In this document: piece after piece, positions 1-10,300 of the stretch
Position numbering within the stretch: the stretch's first letter is position 1
How the letters are laid out: every line of letters starts with the position of its first letter
NCBI GenBank assembly: GCA_959347315.1
Contig: OY365811.1
Span: 29,877,729-29,941,728, forward strand
DNA length: 64,000 nucleotides
Source of the DNA: Bimastos eiseni
Lineage: Eukaryota; Annelida; Clitellata; Crassiclitellata; Lumbricidae
Reading direction: 5' to 3'
Notes under the pieces: model-generated
Database searches by the model: none
What the model saw: the letters and a program-made list of their open reading frames with translations, nothing else
What the model was told of the DNA's origin: nothing
Made by a program: the position numbers and the translations under genes

Positions 1-1010
1 AAAAGTGGAGATACTCAAACTGCAAATGGGTAGAGACAAGTTTTGCAGTCCTTTGGCCATTGTAATTTCTGTCAGAACGAGATTTCTCATACACACTTAC
101 CAGCTTTTGATTTATCAGCCTTCTCAGCTACGCTGCCGCATCATCTTAATTTAGTTATCGCTGGTTCAGTTTCTCCATCAGGACCATCACATTCTTCAGT
201 ATCTGGAAATTGCTTGGGCCAGGAAATCCAAACTTCTGTAAGCTCAGTGCTGAAAGGGGTTTGATGGTAAATACCAACTACATATTTAGGTCAGTGGCAG
301 ATTCCATATCACTGCTGTATGGGCTTCATCTCAATATCAACCCAGGACGTGCACGCAGCTGCTGCGCCCTGTAGGCACACAGCGTATAAAGTGGTCAGAG
401 GTCATTCCCTCTCTCTGACACTGCCCGAGACTCGACCCCCTCAACGTGCTGACTGATGAGGCTTCAAGAAATACTTTATTATTACAGGCAACTCTGTATA
501 TTCAGAATAGTGCAGGCACATGCAGTTGCCTACTAGACATTGTCATGTTACTGAAAATGTAACATGACGATTTTTTAAGTAAAAAATATCATAATCAAAG
601 GCTTGAGCGCTATGGACCCGGTAAAGATACACTAAGCCACTGAAAGTTTATCTGTGGGAGGGGGTTTGCCCTGACCCCAATGTAATTTTTGAGAATTAAC
701 TAGGGGGGGTTGAAAAACGAACTGGGGGGTGAACCCACCCAACCCCATCCCCCCCGACAATTCAATCACTGAGTGTGGCGGAATCCTTTGCCACTGGGCA
801 CCGCGGATTCATTAATTAGTCTCCAGAGGCGTCGTCCAGCGGCTGATAAAATATATACGACGAAACCCCATAAGTTCTCACGATCATTATGTGATTATAA
901 TGATGCGTGTTACACATTGCTAATAGCACTAGAAACTTTGTTTATTAAACGTAAAGTGTAACTATTGTGCTATGGTCGTGGTATGAATAACAGTACTAGG
1001 ATGAACTAAC
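1..1010 (-). other. OSBP intron 1 (5' part), no exon seen
   Basis: All three minus frames were checked for the second PH-domain exon and none was found. The stretch holds G-rich low-complexity runs near 655-760 and no recognisable gene. It is read as intron 1 of OSBP running off the left edge. Confidence 0.5.
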
Positions 1011-1138
1011 CTATAGTAGGACAGGTAACCGTTGGATATTATGAACCATCGTGTTTGATAGCCGTGTATATAGTTCGTCCATTTGTACAACCATCCACAT
1101 ATTCTCTTTTCTTCCGCATCTTGTTTCTGGTCAGCCAT
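1011..1138 (-). CDS. OSBP: Oxysterol-binding protein, first coding exon (PH domain start)
   Basis: OSBP family proteins exchange sterol and PI4P at ER-Golgi contacts, and their N-terminal PH domain binds Golgi PI4P. Seen here: an ATG at 1138 opens a 42-codon exon that starts [12 protein letters not shown] and then reads [19 protein letters not shown] and a SNGYLSYYR stretch. This is the first beta-hairpin of the OSBP PH domain, with its WLxKWTNY and RRWF-like motifs. The exon ends in phase 2 at a GTTAGT donor (1010-1009), the usual place for OSBP exon 1 to stop. The rest of the PH domain, the coiled coil, the FFAT motif and the sterol-binding domain are not in 1-1010, so they must lie left of the window. 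The start is the only in-frame ATG just ahead of the domain. OSBP versus a close OSBP2-type paralogue cannot be told apart from 43 residues. Confidence 0.78.
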
Positions 1139-1229
1139 AATTTCTAGCGAGATCACAAATAATTTGATTCGACTTATATTTTACTTTATTAGTTTATCAA
1201 ACACTGAAACTTTTAGATGGCGCCTACAT

Positions 1230-1237
1230 TGACGTCA
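1230..1237. promoter_or_regulatory. CRE-like palindrome upstream of OSBP
   Basis: A perfect TGACGTCA lies 92 bp upstream of the OSBP ATG, in the expected proximal promoter or 5'UTR. An ATGGCGCC word, similar to a YY1 site, is about 12 bp further from the gene at 1217-1224. CREB/ATF binding is known for this octamer. Its use here is inferred from position only. Confidence 0.4.
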
Positions 1238-1560
1238 TCTTGTTATTTTGACGACGCTTCGTTTCCGCTATGTTGGCAGGCAAGGGATTTGGATAACTAT
1301 TCTTAGCTGGATGGCAGGTTAATCCTCTTCAGTTAAAATAATAGGAATCATACATAATAGGGCCTACATTGATCTTTCAGCTGATAAAATTATAGCGGCC
1401 ATAATAAATATCTTTGAACCGTATGGCTTCGACTCTGCAGGAACTTGTCTGGTTTAAAACGCATTTTGAGATTTTCAGCACGCTAGAGGCATCGCTTAAT
1501 TAAGCACATCTCCAGCCTCTCTCGCTCCCGCTTTATGCGCACTCGTCATGATTATGACCT

Positions 1561-1690
1561 CCGCCACATCAAGCCGTGCTCGACTTTAAAATTGCTACCT
1601 CCATTGTCCACTCAAGGCTCGATTACAACAATTCCCTACATCTCAACCTCCAATCCATCCAACCAAAGCGTGTGCGTGCAATTTATCCGC
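1561..1690 (+). mobile_element. LINE reverse-transcriptase fragment
   Basis: The plus strand encodes KIATSIVHSRLDYNNSLHLN and continues to a QSIQPKRVRAI stretch. This matches the well-known C-terminal block of CR1/L2-type LINE reverse transcriptases (SRLDYCNSL ... LQRVQNAAAR). It is short, with no upstream RT motifs nearby, so it is a dead fragment. It runs directly into a GGTCTY array. Confidence 0.6.
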
Positions 1691-1875
1691 GGTCTTGGTC
1701 TCGAGACCGGAAAACTGCGGTCTTCGTCTTGGTTTCAAATGCATCGGTCTTATTGGTATTGGTCTCGAATGCATCGGTCTTGGTCTTGGTCTCGAATGCA
1801 TCGGTCTTGGTCGTAATTTCGTAAAGGAACGGTCTTGCGATTGGTCTCCGTCGTAAATTAGAGGTCTTGGTTAAA
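1691..1875. repeat. Degenerate GGTCTT/GGTCTC hexanucleotide array
   Basis: Irregular copies of GGTCTT and GGTCTC alternate with longer words such as AATGCATCGGTCTT. Similar arrays occur at 2656-2775, 17960-18115 and 18720-18835. The array is open in several frames only because of its repetition and is not judged coding. Confidence 0.7.
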
Positions 1876-2655
1876 TGCCGTATCAAAGCAATTTTGTCGA
1901 TATTTTGTCGGCTATTTTCGATTATTGCAGACACCGGGGGTGTACGTGTAGGCCCTAGGCCTCGTTAGGCTTATCGATTTATGGCGTGCTGAACAAACTT
2001 CTGGATCTTTATATGCATGTAAATTAGTTATATGGACAGAGAAACTATGCATTTTCATAGGAACCAGCCATTTCCACATTTGCTTTCACAAATGCAAGGT
2101 TTTGGAACAATCTAATAATTATGTGGATGATCACGCACGTGTACATGTAGATGTAGACTCTGTTAACCTACAAATAGGTTACAGTTCCGAGGTATGTTGT
2201 ACAAGTAGCCCACATGTCCCATTCAAACGGAACGTTAATCTACTTGTTCAGATGTTTTAAATTTGAAGTATTTATCTAATGTGCGTAGCCTATACTGTAA
2301 ATAATAGTGTTATTCTCTGGTCGAAGCCAAAGGGTGAACCCTCTAAAGTTCAGTGGGGCACTGGCCAGTACAGGCCTGGCGTCCAGATAGGGGGGGGGGG
2401 TTTGGAGGCAAATGTCTCCAATTTCAGGTAAGGGGATGATTTTTGAGTCTTACGGGGGATATATAGCCTTCCTGACAGATGGGACCGGGGGGGGGGTTTC
2501 CTCCATCACTCAGAGGGATTGACGCCCCTCGGCCCGTAAAACTGTTTTCCGGACCATCATTAAGATTACTATTCTTCAGCAGTAAAATTAATGTTTAAAT
2601 CGTGTCATTCCGTTTTAGCGTCTTAATAAATTGAATTGTTTATAATAGAGAGTAT

Positions 2656-2775
2656 CGATCTTGGTCTTGGTCTTGGACCACTCGGTCGGTCTCGGTCTCG
2701 GTCTAGGTCTCGGACCACTCAGTCTCGGTCTTTGACCGTTCGGTCTTGGTCTCAGTATTGAATTTTGGTCTCGTG
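2656..2775. repeat. GGTCTY array inside the inverted-repeat element
   Basis: Tandem GGTCTTGGTCTTGG and GGTCTCGGTCTCGG words, with GACCACTCGGTCT repeated three times in variant form. It is the same family as the array at 1691-1875. Confidence 0.65.
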
Positions 2776-2818
2776 CCCAACACTGCCTAAAAGTTACTAT
2801 CCAGAGCTGTCACCAGAA

Positions 2819-2893
2819 AGCATCATCATCATCATCGTCGTCGTCGTCATCATCATCATTATCATCATCATCATCACCACCACCATCATCATC
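2819..2893. repeat. (ATC/GTC)n trinucleotide microsatellite
   Basis: A run of ATC, GTC and ACC triplets lies within the inverted-repeat element. Similar ATC-type tracts occur in SPAG17 introns at 36121-36240 and 38196-38330. Confidence 0.85.
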
Positions 2894-3499
2894 AATATCA
2901 TATCACTCCCATTCTCAATCACTCCACGATCTACACAGTCTTAACATCACTAACGTAAAACTCCCTACAATACTCCAAGCCCATATTAGGCCTATATTCA
3001 ACATCCAGTCAACCGGTTCTCAGGGCTGTAGTGGCAACATTCAAGGTGAGTACACTGTACAGGGTACAGTCAATATACTTGTCACAAGTTCTCCATTCGA
3101 GCCACACTCCACATTGAAACACGTCTCTAGAACGATCTACCCTCTGAATTCTGCAAATCTTCCTTATCTTCTTCAATGCCAATCACCCATCATAATTTGC
3201 CTCACTTTCCACTCAAAACCGAAGTTTCATCTCTTCAAGAACATATTATATAGGCCTAGGCTACTCGATCTGAGTCCCTGACTCATCTGACCATCTGCCT
3301 TCTCACTCTCGCCCTAAACAACACCCATCTCTGAACCAGAGGCATCGATCCGAGTGATGGAGGCAAATCCCCAGGTCCCAAGAGTCAGGAAGGCAAGATA
3401 TCCTCCACAGACTCATAAAATATCTCCCTACTGGAAATTGGAGGCATTTGCCTCCGGATCCCCTCTATCTGGACGCCCCTACTCTGAACAGCTACCCTG

Positions 3500-3860
3500 C
3501 CCTTCTGGCAACCGCATCCCCCTCCAGAACTACCCTTTGAACAACCCCTCCGATTCGACAAAGCACTCGTGAATAAGTTGGTGCCCTGAGATTGGCTTTC
3601 GAGTGGCACTTTAGAAGTTTGGCAATTACAATTAAAATACATGCTTGTTTTCCTCTACACAGATATGATTCTCTACAGTAAGGCGAATAGTTAAGCGCAT
3701 CTCCTCTGCCACCTCCACTCTCTTCAGCCAACCGGACTTAGTACACTTGGATCTTCACTTCGCATTTCTGAACAACTCCTTTGACACAACGAAAACATTT
3801 GTAAATAAGCAAAAGGCCTGCATTTCGCTTTGAAGTAGTGCTAAAGAAACTAGAAGATTA
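3500..3860 (-). repeat. Two adjacent copies of a dispersed repeat
   Basis: Two related segments (about 3500-3640 and 3690-3860) share, on the minus strand, words such as CTTCTAAAGTGCCACTCG and GTTGTTCAAAGG. Further copies on the plus strand are at about 31790-31920 and 39620-39745. Short dispersed copies without a long reading frame suggest a SINE or similar element. Confidence 0.5.
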
Positions 3861-6207
3861 CAATTATAAGCGGTTAACAACAACTAAATATATGTCTGTG
3901 TGCGTGCATGCGAGCGTGTGTGTTGACTCTTCTGTGTTTTTTCTGGCAATCTCTTTTCACAGGTTGTGGTATGTATGAGCTTCATGTGGAGATGTTCTGC
4001 ATGGCAAAAACTCCAGCCGCTGTACAAAAGCTACAGGAATAATCAACTGCACGCTTTACAATTTATGCTTGGATACAGAACAACAAGATATCAGATTCGG
4101 TTGTCTTCCTTGCAATAAATACATATATGTTGTTTCTTGTCACAGGTTGCAATCACTGTAGTATTTAAAGACTTCAGTAATCTCATATTAAGATCAATGT
4201 CTCAAATTTTTCTAAAGATTTTCAGAAAAAAAACATCACAACCAAAATTATAGCAATATGAGCAAGCACTAAACAGAATAACTCCTAAGCTTGTGTAGAT
4301 TTAATGTAGTCTGTGGAATCTGTATAATCTGTTGATTTTCATTTGCTCGTTGGTGCGTGTATCCCAGGGTCCAGCAAGATTTAGTTGACAACAACAGATT
4401 CTAAAATATATATAGAATAACACGTAAATTATTTTTGGTCAGTGTAATAATGTAATTATAATGGAAAATTTGTATTGAAGAAGATCCTATTTAAGAGGTG
4501 CAGAGTGTTTCAGAGTAACTATTTCTGAATACTTGAACAACATTTCATAAGAACAATAATCAGACCAATGCTATGAATTCACCAACACCAAACCTTTTGC
4601 AATATCTACACACTGGGCTTTAACTTGACAATACTTAACCTTCAAAATTCTTATCATGATTCCCCTTATTGTTTTAACTCTCCCTTGCCACTGGAATTGA
4701 ATCTGTACCTGGAACCGAATTTGACCTTACTTGCACATCAGTTTTTGTTCTGCTTATCACAAAAACATACTTTCTTTGGGTTCTATAAAACTATTAAGAT
4801 TATTGTTATGATAAGAACTTGTTGGTACACTAGCTATGCTAAATTTGAAAAATGTGACAGCTTTGTTCGTGGCTCAAAAGCTCAATAATGCTCAAAAGCT
4901 TCTGTGCATTGTCATTCATCTAAACTTCTCGCATTATTGGAACCAAGTAAGGTCCGATAATGGTAGGTATCACCTATCTCTGCTTGTTTCATCCAACTAA
5001 ACTTCTTATTTGCTCCTTATAGCAGCATATACTGAGACTTTTTGAGCCTCAAACCATAAAAGCTGTTGCAGCGTAACGTCTGCTTGGTGCCTTGTTTGAA
5101 GCTTTGCAAGTCATTGTCATATTTTGTGTGTTCTGTCATTTCTCTAATAAAATTCACAACTCAACTGAAAATTCATGCCTAACACACCATAAAGTTTTTT
5201 GGCCATGTGATGCCTGCATGGTGTCTTGTCTGTAGCTTTGCAATCATTGTCACAAATGTTTTGTGTGTGTTTTATAATTGTGAGGCCAGAGGTCAAAAAC
5301 CATCACTTGTCCTTTTTCACCTTTTTTATTAAATCATATTTTACAATGCATGTGCTTCTAAATACTTTTTACAGAATCAAAATAGCTTTTTTCTAACTAA
5401 AGTTATACTCATTTTACTTCTTCATTAGTAAAATTATGACAAATGAGAAAAATGAGAAATGAGAAAATCGAAGTCAAAGTTTCAGAACATTCATGTCATC
5501 AAAGTTCCTAGCAACCATTACTCGATTGCTCCACAATTTTGCTGGGCAATAAAGGGCTATATTCTGTACGAAATACAGCACACAGCATCAAAATGTGGTC
5601 AATACTTTGCAAATTATGAGAGGTCGGTGTATGGAATCTTGGTCATTCACCATTGAAAACATACACATTTAGCAATGCAAATCTTGACATTGCATGCATT
5701 AAAAGTCATTTTTCTCCAACTAACTATTTGATTTCAACATTTTTAACTTCAGATATTGAAAGAAGACATATTTGTTTGTAACAATACACCATAAAAGATT
5801 TTTCTGTGCTTTTGACCCCTCTGACCTATTTCAGCCTTTATCTTAATAACTAGGAGCCGACAAACCGTGGGTTTTGACCTCTGGCCTCACATTTTCCCTA
5901 ATGATATTCAGTACTAAACTGAACACTCATGCTTAATGTCCACAATTAAACTCCAGGTTTCTCTAAACGATTGGTTTTGATCTCTGGCTTTTCTTAGCAG
6001 CCATCAATTGATAATTTATGCATTATGAAAACAGTGTAGAAAATTAGACTACATTACATTATCATAATTTCTTTGTAGTTTAAAGTAGCTGAACTGTTAA
6101 TATTGCTATTAATGCACCATAAACCATTATAAAATGGTATTTAGTCAGTGTCCTTAAAAAGCTAAGGCATTTGCAGAGTAATGTAAAAAAAACCTAATTA
6201 TATACTT
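3861..6207. other. Intergenic/3' flank of SPAG17, no gene recognised
   Basis: AT-rich sequence with no exon I could connect to SPAG17 or OSBP. A word resembling GACCTCTGGCCTCAC recurs in both orientations (near 5280 and 5875). Minus-strand AATAAA words occur near 5325 and 6254 and could be polyadenylation signals for SPAG17. Confidence 0.5.
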
Positions 6208-6329
6208 TTATGGGAAGCCTGGCCAATTTGAAGTGTCCACTTTGCCAAAAAATTTTATTTTTAAATTGAAATGAGTCCAACAGTCGGAAGTAACTACAAA
6301 GCAGCCTAACCGCAGCAGGCATCTCTTAC

Positions 6330-6458
6330 CTCCGAGCAACAAATGTTTTCTGGGGCGAATCAGGCCAACTCCAGCTGGTGGTTTGTTGGAAACAAGTTTA
6401 ACTCCAGGTGACTTTCCTCCCCTAGGACTGTCTGGACCACGACAATCAAACTCATTGC
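6330..6458 (-). CDS. SPAG17: Candidate SPAG17 C-terminal exon, phase unresolved
   Basis: Between TTTTGACAG and GTAAGA the minus strand reads NEFDCRGPDSPRGGKSPGVK and VSNKPPAGVGLIRPRKH. This faintly parallels the human tail [20 protein letters not shown]. It needs phase 1 in, which no GT donor in exon 38 supplies. It could be reached through the candidate exon at 6725-6876 or be a relict. Confidence 0.4.
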
Positions 6459-6724
6459 CTGTCAAAACAGGTGATTAAGGCTAAGGAAATGTTTACATAA
6501 CCTGCCTCTGAACAATCGATAATGCATCTTGAAGTTGACAACTTTAATCACTCTACAAATGGTCTCAGTGAATCTAATAATCATTATAATATTATTTGTC
6601 TGCATCTGTCATCCTGCAAATCATTCATCAGTCTGTCTTGTCAAGAAGTTTGTTTCAATTTGTGTTGTGGTGCCTTTAGTCATATTACAGTTAACATACT
6701 TCATACTGCATGATATTTCATTAC

Positions 6725-6876
6725 CTCAATAGCAAACACAGTCAGTTGACCCATTTTGGGACCAAGAAAGGAACTTCCCACTCCCACAGGTTCAAACCAT
6801 CTCGCATTTGAGGATGCAGCACTTGCAGTTTCCAATTCACTGAACACCTCCTTGGGAGTTCTTTCCTCACTGGATC
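6725..6876 (-). CDS. Possible extra exon between SPAG17 exon 38 and 6458
   Basis: Acceptor GTGGCAG and donor GTAATG enclose an open frame EERTPKEVFSELETASAASS and ARWFEPVGVGSSFLGPKMGQ. It is plausible protein without recognised similarity. Phase agreement with neighbours needs secondary splice sites, so confidence is low. Confidence 0.22.
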
Positions 6877-6959
6877 CTGCCACAGGTTACTTCTTGCCTT
6901 ACCAATTACATTACATTACCTTACCAGTGGCTCTTCAGAATCACGAGAGGCACTGCTTT

Positions 6960-7225
6960 GCACCCATAAGGGCTACCTATTAGTGCCATCAAATGGTGCC
7001 ACCTATTAGTGCCACCAATTGGTGCCATCTATTAGTGCCATCAAATGGTGCCACCTATTAGTGCCACCAATTGGTTCCATCTATTAGCACCATCAATTAG
7101 TGCCACCTATTAGTGCCACCAATTGGTGCATACTATTAGCACCATCAATTAGTGCCACCTATTAGTGCCACCAATTGGTGCCATCTATTAGTGCCACCAA
7201 TTGGTGCCACTTATTAGTGACAAAT
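6960..7225. repeat. Minisatellite at the end of SPAG17 exon 38
   Basis: Degenerate tandem copies of a roughly 25-bp unit built from ATTAGTGCCACC, AATTGGTGCC and ATCAAATGGTGCC. The array overlaps the codons read after VTANIL, so it has entered or replaced the natural exon end. Confidence 0.85.
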
Positions 7226-7383
7226 GCTGAAAGGATATTTGCTGTGACGGGCAGTAGCATCTGGTCCGTTTCTGTCGTAATCTCAACGTTGTGCGCAATG
7301 AGACCAACTCCACGATCACCTTCAACTCCAGCAGCGATCGCATAGATTTCCACCTGAATGTCAGTCTTCAATCCAGCTGCCAC
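7162..7383 (-). CDS. SPAG17: SPAG17 exon 38, end of the Ig-like domain, read-through to stop
   Basis: [20 protein letters not shown] and [20 protein letters not shown] match human [20 protein letters not shown] and [21 protein letters not shown]. After VTANIL the frame reads about 22 further codons into a minisatellite and stops at 7162. No strong in-phase donor to a downstream exon is visible, so the true end could be this stop or a splice near 7225. Confidence 0.8.
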   Translation of the reverse strand: MAAGLKTDIQVEIYAIAAGVEGDRGVGLIAHNVEITTETDQMLLPVTANILSAFVTNKWHQLVALIDGTNWWH

Positions 7384-10300
7384 CTGCACAGACACCATTG
7401 TCAAGCCAAGCAAGTAAGATCAGAAACAATTGTGACATATACAGGTGTCATAATGCATATGTGAGATCTGCATCAGTTGCATACAATTACATGATAACTT
7501 GCTATATTGTTATCAAGTGGATCATTACTGGTCAAGATTCACCATTGTACTCTAATGTTTGGATAAGCCTCCCTTCTTACCGGCGTTCTCTCTCACGGGA
7601 CATGTTTAGCTCGTTTTATAATCTACCCAAGACCTTTCTCTTTGACCGGTCTGAGGTCGGGAGCGCCTCTAAATAGTTATCTTGAAGTTAGATAAATACG
7701 TACATATTATGTATTTATAGGAAACGCACGTACGTATTTACAGACATATGCACACACATATGTAAAGACATAATATGTACACATATACATGCTATGTCAT
7801 TGAGTTATTCTTAACAAAGAGCTATATAAATGAATATAAACAGTTGATACAAACTGCGCTCTTACTGGTCCTGGTTTGTAGAGGATTTTAACGCCAGTTG
7901 ATGGCGGTGGCTGCTTCACCCGGAATCGACATGCATCGACTCCAGTGTTTCGGAGGCTGAGATTGAGAGCGTACGTATTGCCCTCTTTGAGAACACCAAA
8001 GTCGACCCTCTCGGGCGCCAACTCCAGCCCTCTCATGCGGCTTATCGTCTGGCAGCCAATGGGTGTAGCTCCAGTTATGATGACGTTGTTCACTTTCCTC
8101 CGCACCGGTTCCTCAACCCGAGCAAACTAAGAAGCAGAAGAACAAGTAAAAAGAAGAAGGAAATGTAACGCCAGTCATGAGAGACAGTGATGGGGATGGC
8201 ATAGCTACTTCAATTTTCTTAGTAAATGCAGACTTTTAATTTAAGTCAATAGCTTCTTTATCACTATTGCTCAAGGCATCTGGGTTGCCGATTGGTCAGA
8301 GTGCTCTAAGGGGTTTAATGCAGAGAGTAGGGGCTCAAGTCTCACCCGAGGATCTCAATGTAGAGAGGCCCATAAGCAAGTCCTTCAAGCACAGGTGCTT
8401 AGTGCCATGGATGTTCAGTCGTATATGCTCAAGTGCACTTCTGACCTTAGGAAGGGGGGGCAATAGTAAATAAGTTGTATTGTATATATTGTATTGTATC
8501 AGTAGATGGTCATAACGGTGGGGCCATACAGTAATGGATAACACACTGGTGTCCAGAGCAGAGGAACCGAGTTCAATTCCAGTAGCCTGTGTAAGATTGA
8601 CTAGTCCTCCTTTTGCTATAAGCAGTGGCATTGGTTGAATTATGTATATGTACAATTTAATGGAGACGCCTTGCATGGCTGCCGACAGTTAAATTCGACT
8701 CATATTATCATTTGTTCATACTATGTTTGTAATCACACAACATCTAGTCAGTTTGAAATTTTTAAAAAATAATATCACTAAGCAAAAGTGTTATACAAAG
8801 CCAAGGAAGAAATTCGAGAAGACACAAAAATAGTGAAAACCCAATCTGTCCATCCAGCAACAGTGTGCACATTACAATTAGTGTTAACTCATTTCATTCA
8901 GGGTTTGTTACATTTTAAAGACTGCACCCTTCGTACACTGTGATTCAAACAATTATTTTGAACAGCAGAGAGGCTAGAATGCCTAAGTGCATGAACGGCT
9001 TCTAGATTGCTGCCACGAATACCACGATCACCATCTGTTACATTCACCATCTGTTACATTCGCCTCTTTTGTGACTTCTTCCTGATAGTCTTGAATTAAG
9101 TGGACTAAGTAGATTACCTTTACATTGGGAGTGGCACCAGGTCGCTTCCCATGTAGCAAGTAACCTGGAACTGAAGGATGGTTCGATTGACCTGAGAAAG
9201 AACACTTGTACATATAATGATTTTGATGAGAATAATAATAATAATAAAAAACTAAAAATCATAAAAATAATAAAAAATATATAATAATCATCTCTGTTTA
9301 ATGACATTAAAACTGACACAGTCGCAGCTTGATTACAAGAATAGCAAGAATGGACGATCACAAGTTATTACAGGAGTTAATTTAACTGTATGGTAGACAT
9401 GCAAAGGGCCATCACGAATACATCACCGTATAGAACAGACCTGTTCAGACAAGATATGAATGTGTAAAATATGACAGTCGACATAGTCCGTTGAAACAAG
9501 ACTTTTACGAAAGAACTAACAATGATTGTGTGATGACTTATGTTCTTCGAAAGAAGAAGAAACATTTAACATAATATCAGGAAAAAACCAACATTCATGG
9601 TTTTATGTGGAATTAGGCCACGTTATTTAGTACTTAAGACATTAAAGTAATGCTAGGGCAGTAAAGTTCAGCCTACAGAATGGGTGCAGTGAGACCAATG
9701 TTTCAGTTAGAATTGTAAATCATAGAGACACTTGTAATATTTCTTATTAATGGCAATATAACAGAGTGGTAATTCATTCTTACAATTAGAATTGTCCAAC
9801 TGTGACGTCTCAATCATCGACGTCACTCGTACGCAGTCATAATCTCGCCTGGCACATTCGTTCTGTTGGCAGGCAGTCTGTGTTGTTAAGGCACCGACAA
9901 CAGGGTCATCTTCATCACAGTTGCTAACAGGTCTACTCGATGTTGCCAACTTCTGAATCAGTTTTCCACACTCGTCATCATAACTGGCCGATGCACAGGG
10001 ATCTTTCTGGAAATCCTGTAAGACTTTTTCACACTTTGCGATAGGTCCATTTCTGGCCGAATCTTGTTTAAGGGCCTTGTCAACTTTCTCAGTGGAAGAA
10101 GTCTTTTCATCATTGGCTATTGTTTTCTCTATAACTTCTGCATTGTTTCCGGTCATCAGATCGGCCAAAAGTCCTAAAAAGAGACTCTACACATAACAAT
10201 GGAACAATAGTGTATCATCCTGCTATGTGCAGTCAACTTATTAATTCTAATACTTTTCTATTATTCAAAGGGTCTTCGCACTGCGTTTGCTCTATTCGCA

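Larger units (their letters stand above)
2378..3477. mobile_element. Inverted-repeat element of about 1.1 kb (MITE/foldback type)
   Basis: The left arm (2378 to about 2515) begins GGCGTCCAGATAG. The right arm (about 3352-3477) ends in its reverse complement CTATCTGGACGCC. The arms share further blocks in inverted order, including GGAGGCAAATG, CTCCAATTTC, CTTGCCTTCCTGAC-like words and CCATCACTC. Between them lie a GGTCTY array and an ATC/GTC trinucleotide tract, with no transposase. A solo copy of one arm is at about 54415-54545. The class is unknown and no clear target-site duplication was identified. Confidence 0.6.

Noticed and set aside
43..264. Plus-strand 73-codon frame, or an OSBP exon 2 on the minus strand
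   Set aside because: Plus frame shows no motif. On the minus strand a GTAAGTG donor-like word exists near 95, but all frames before it contain stops and do not match the PH domain.
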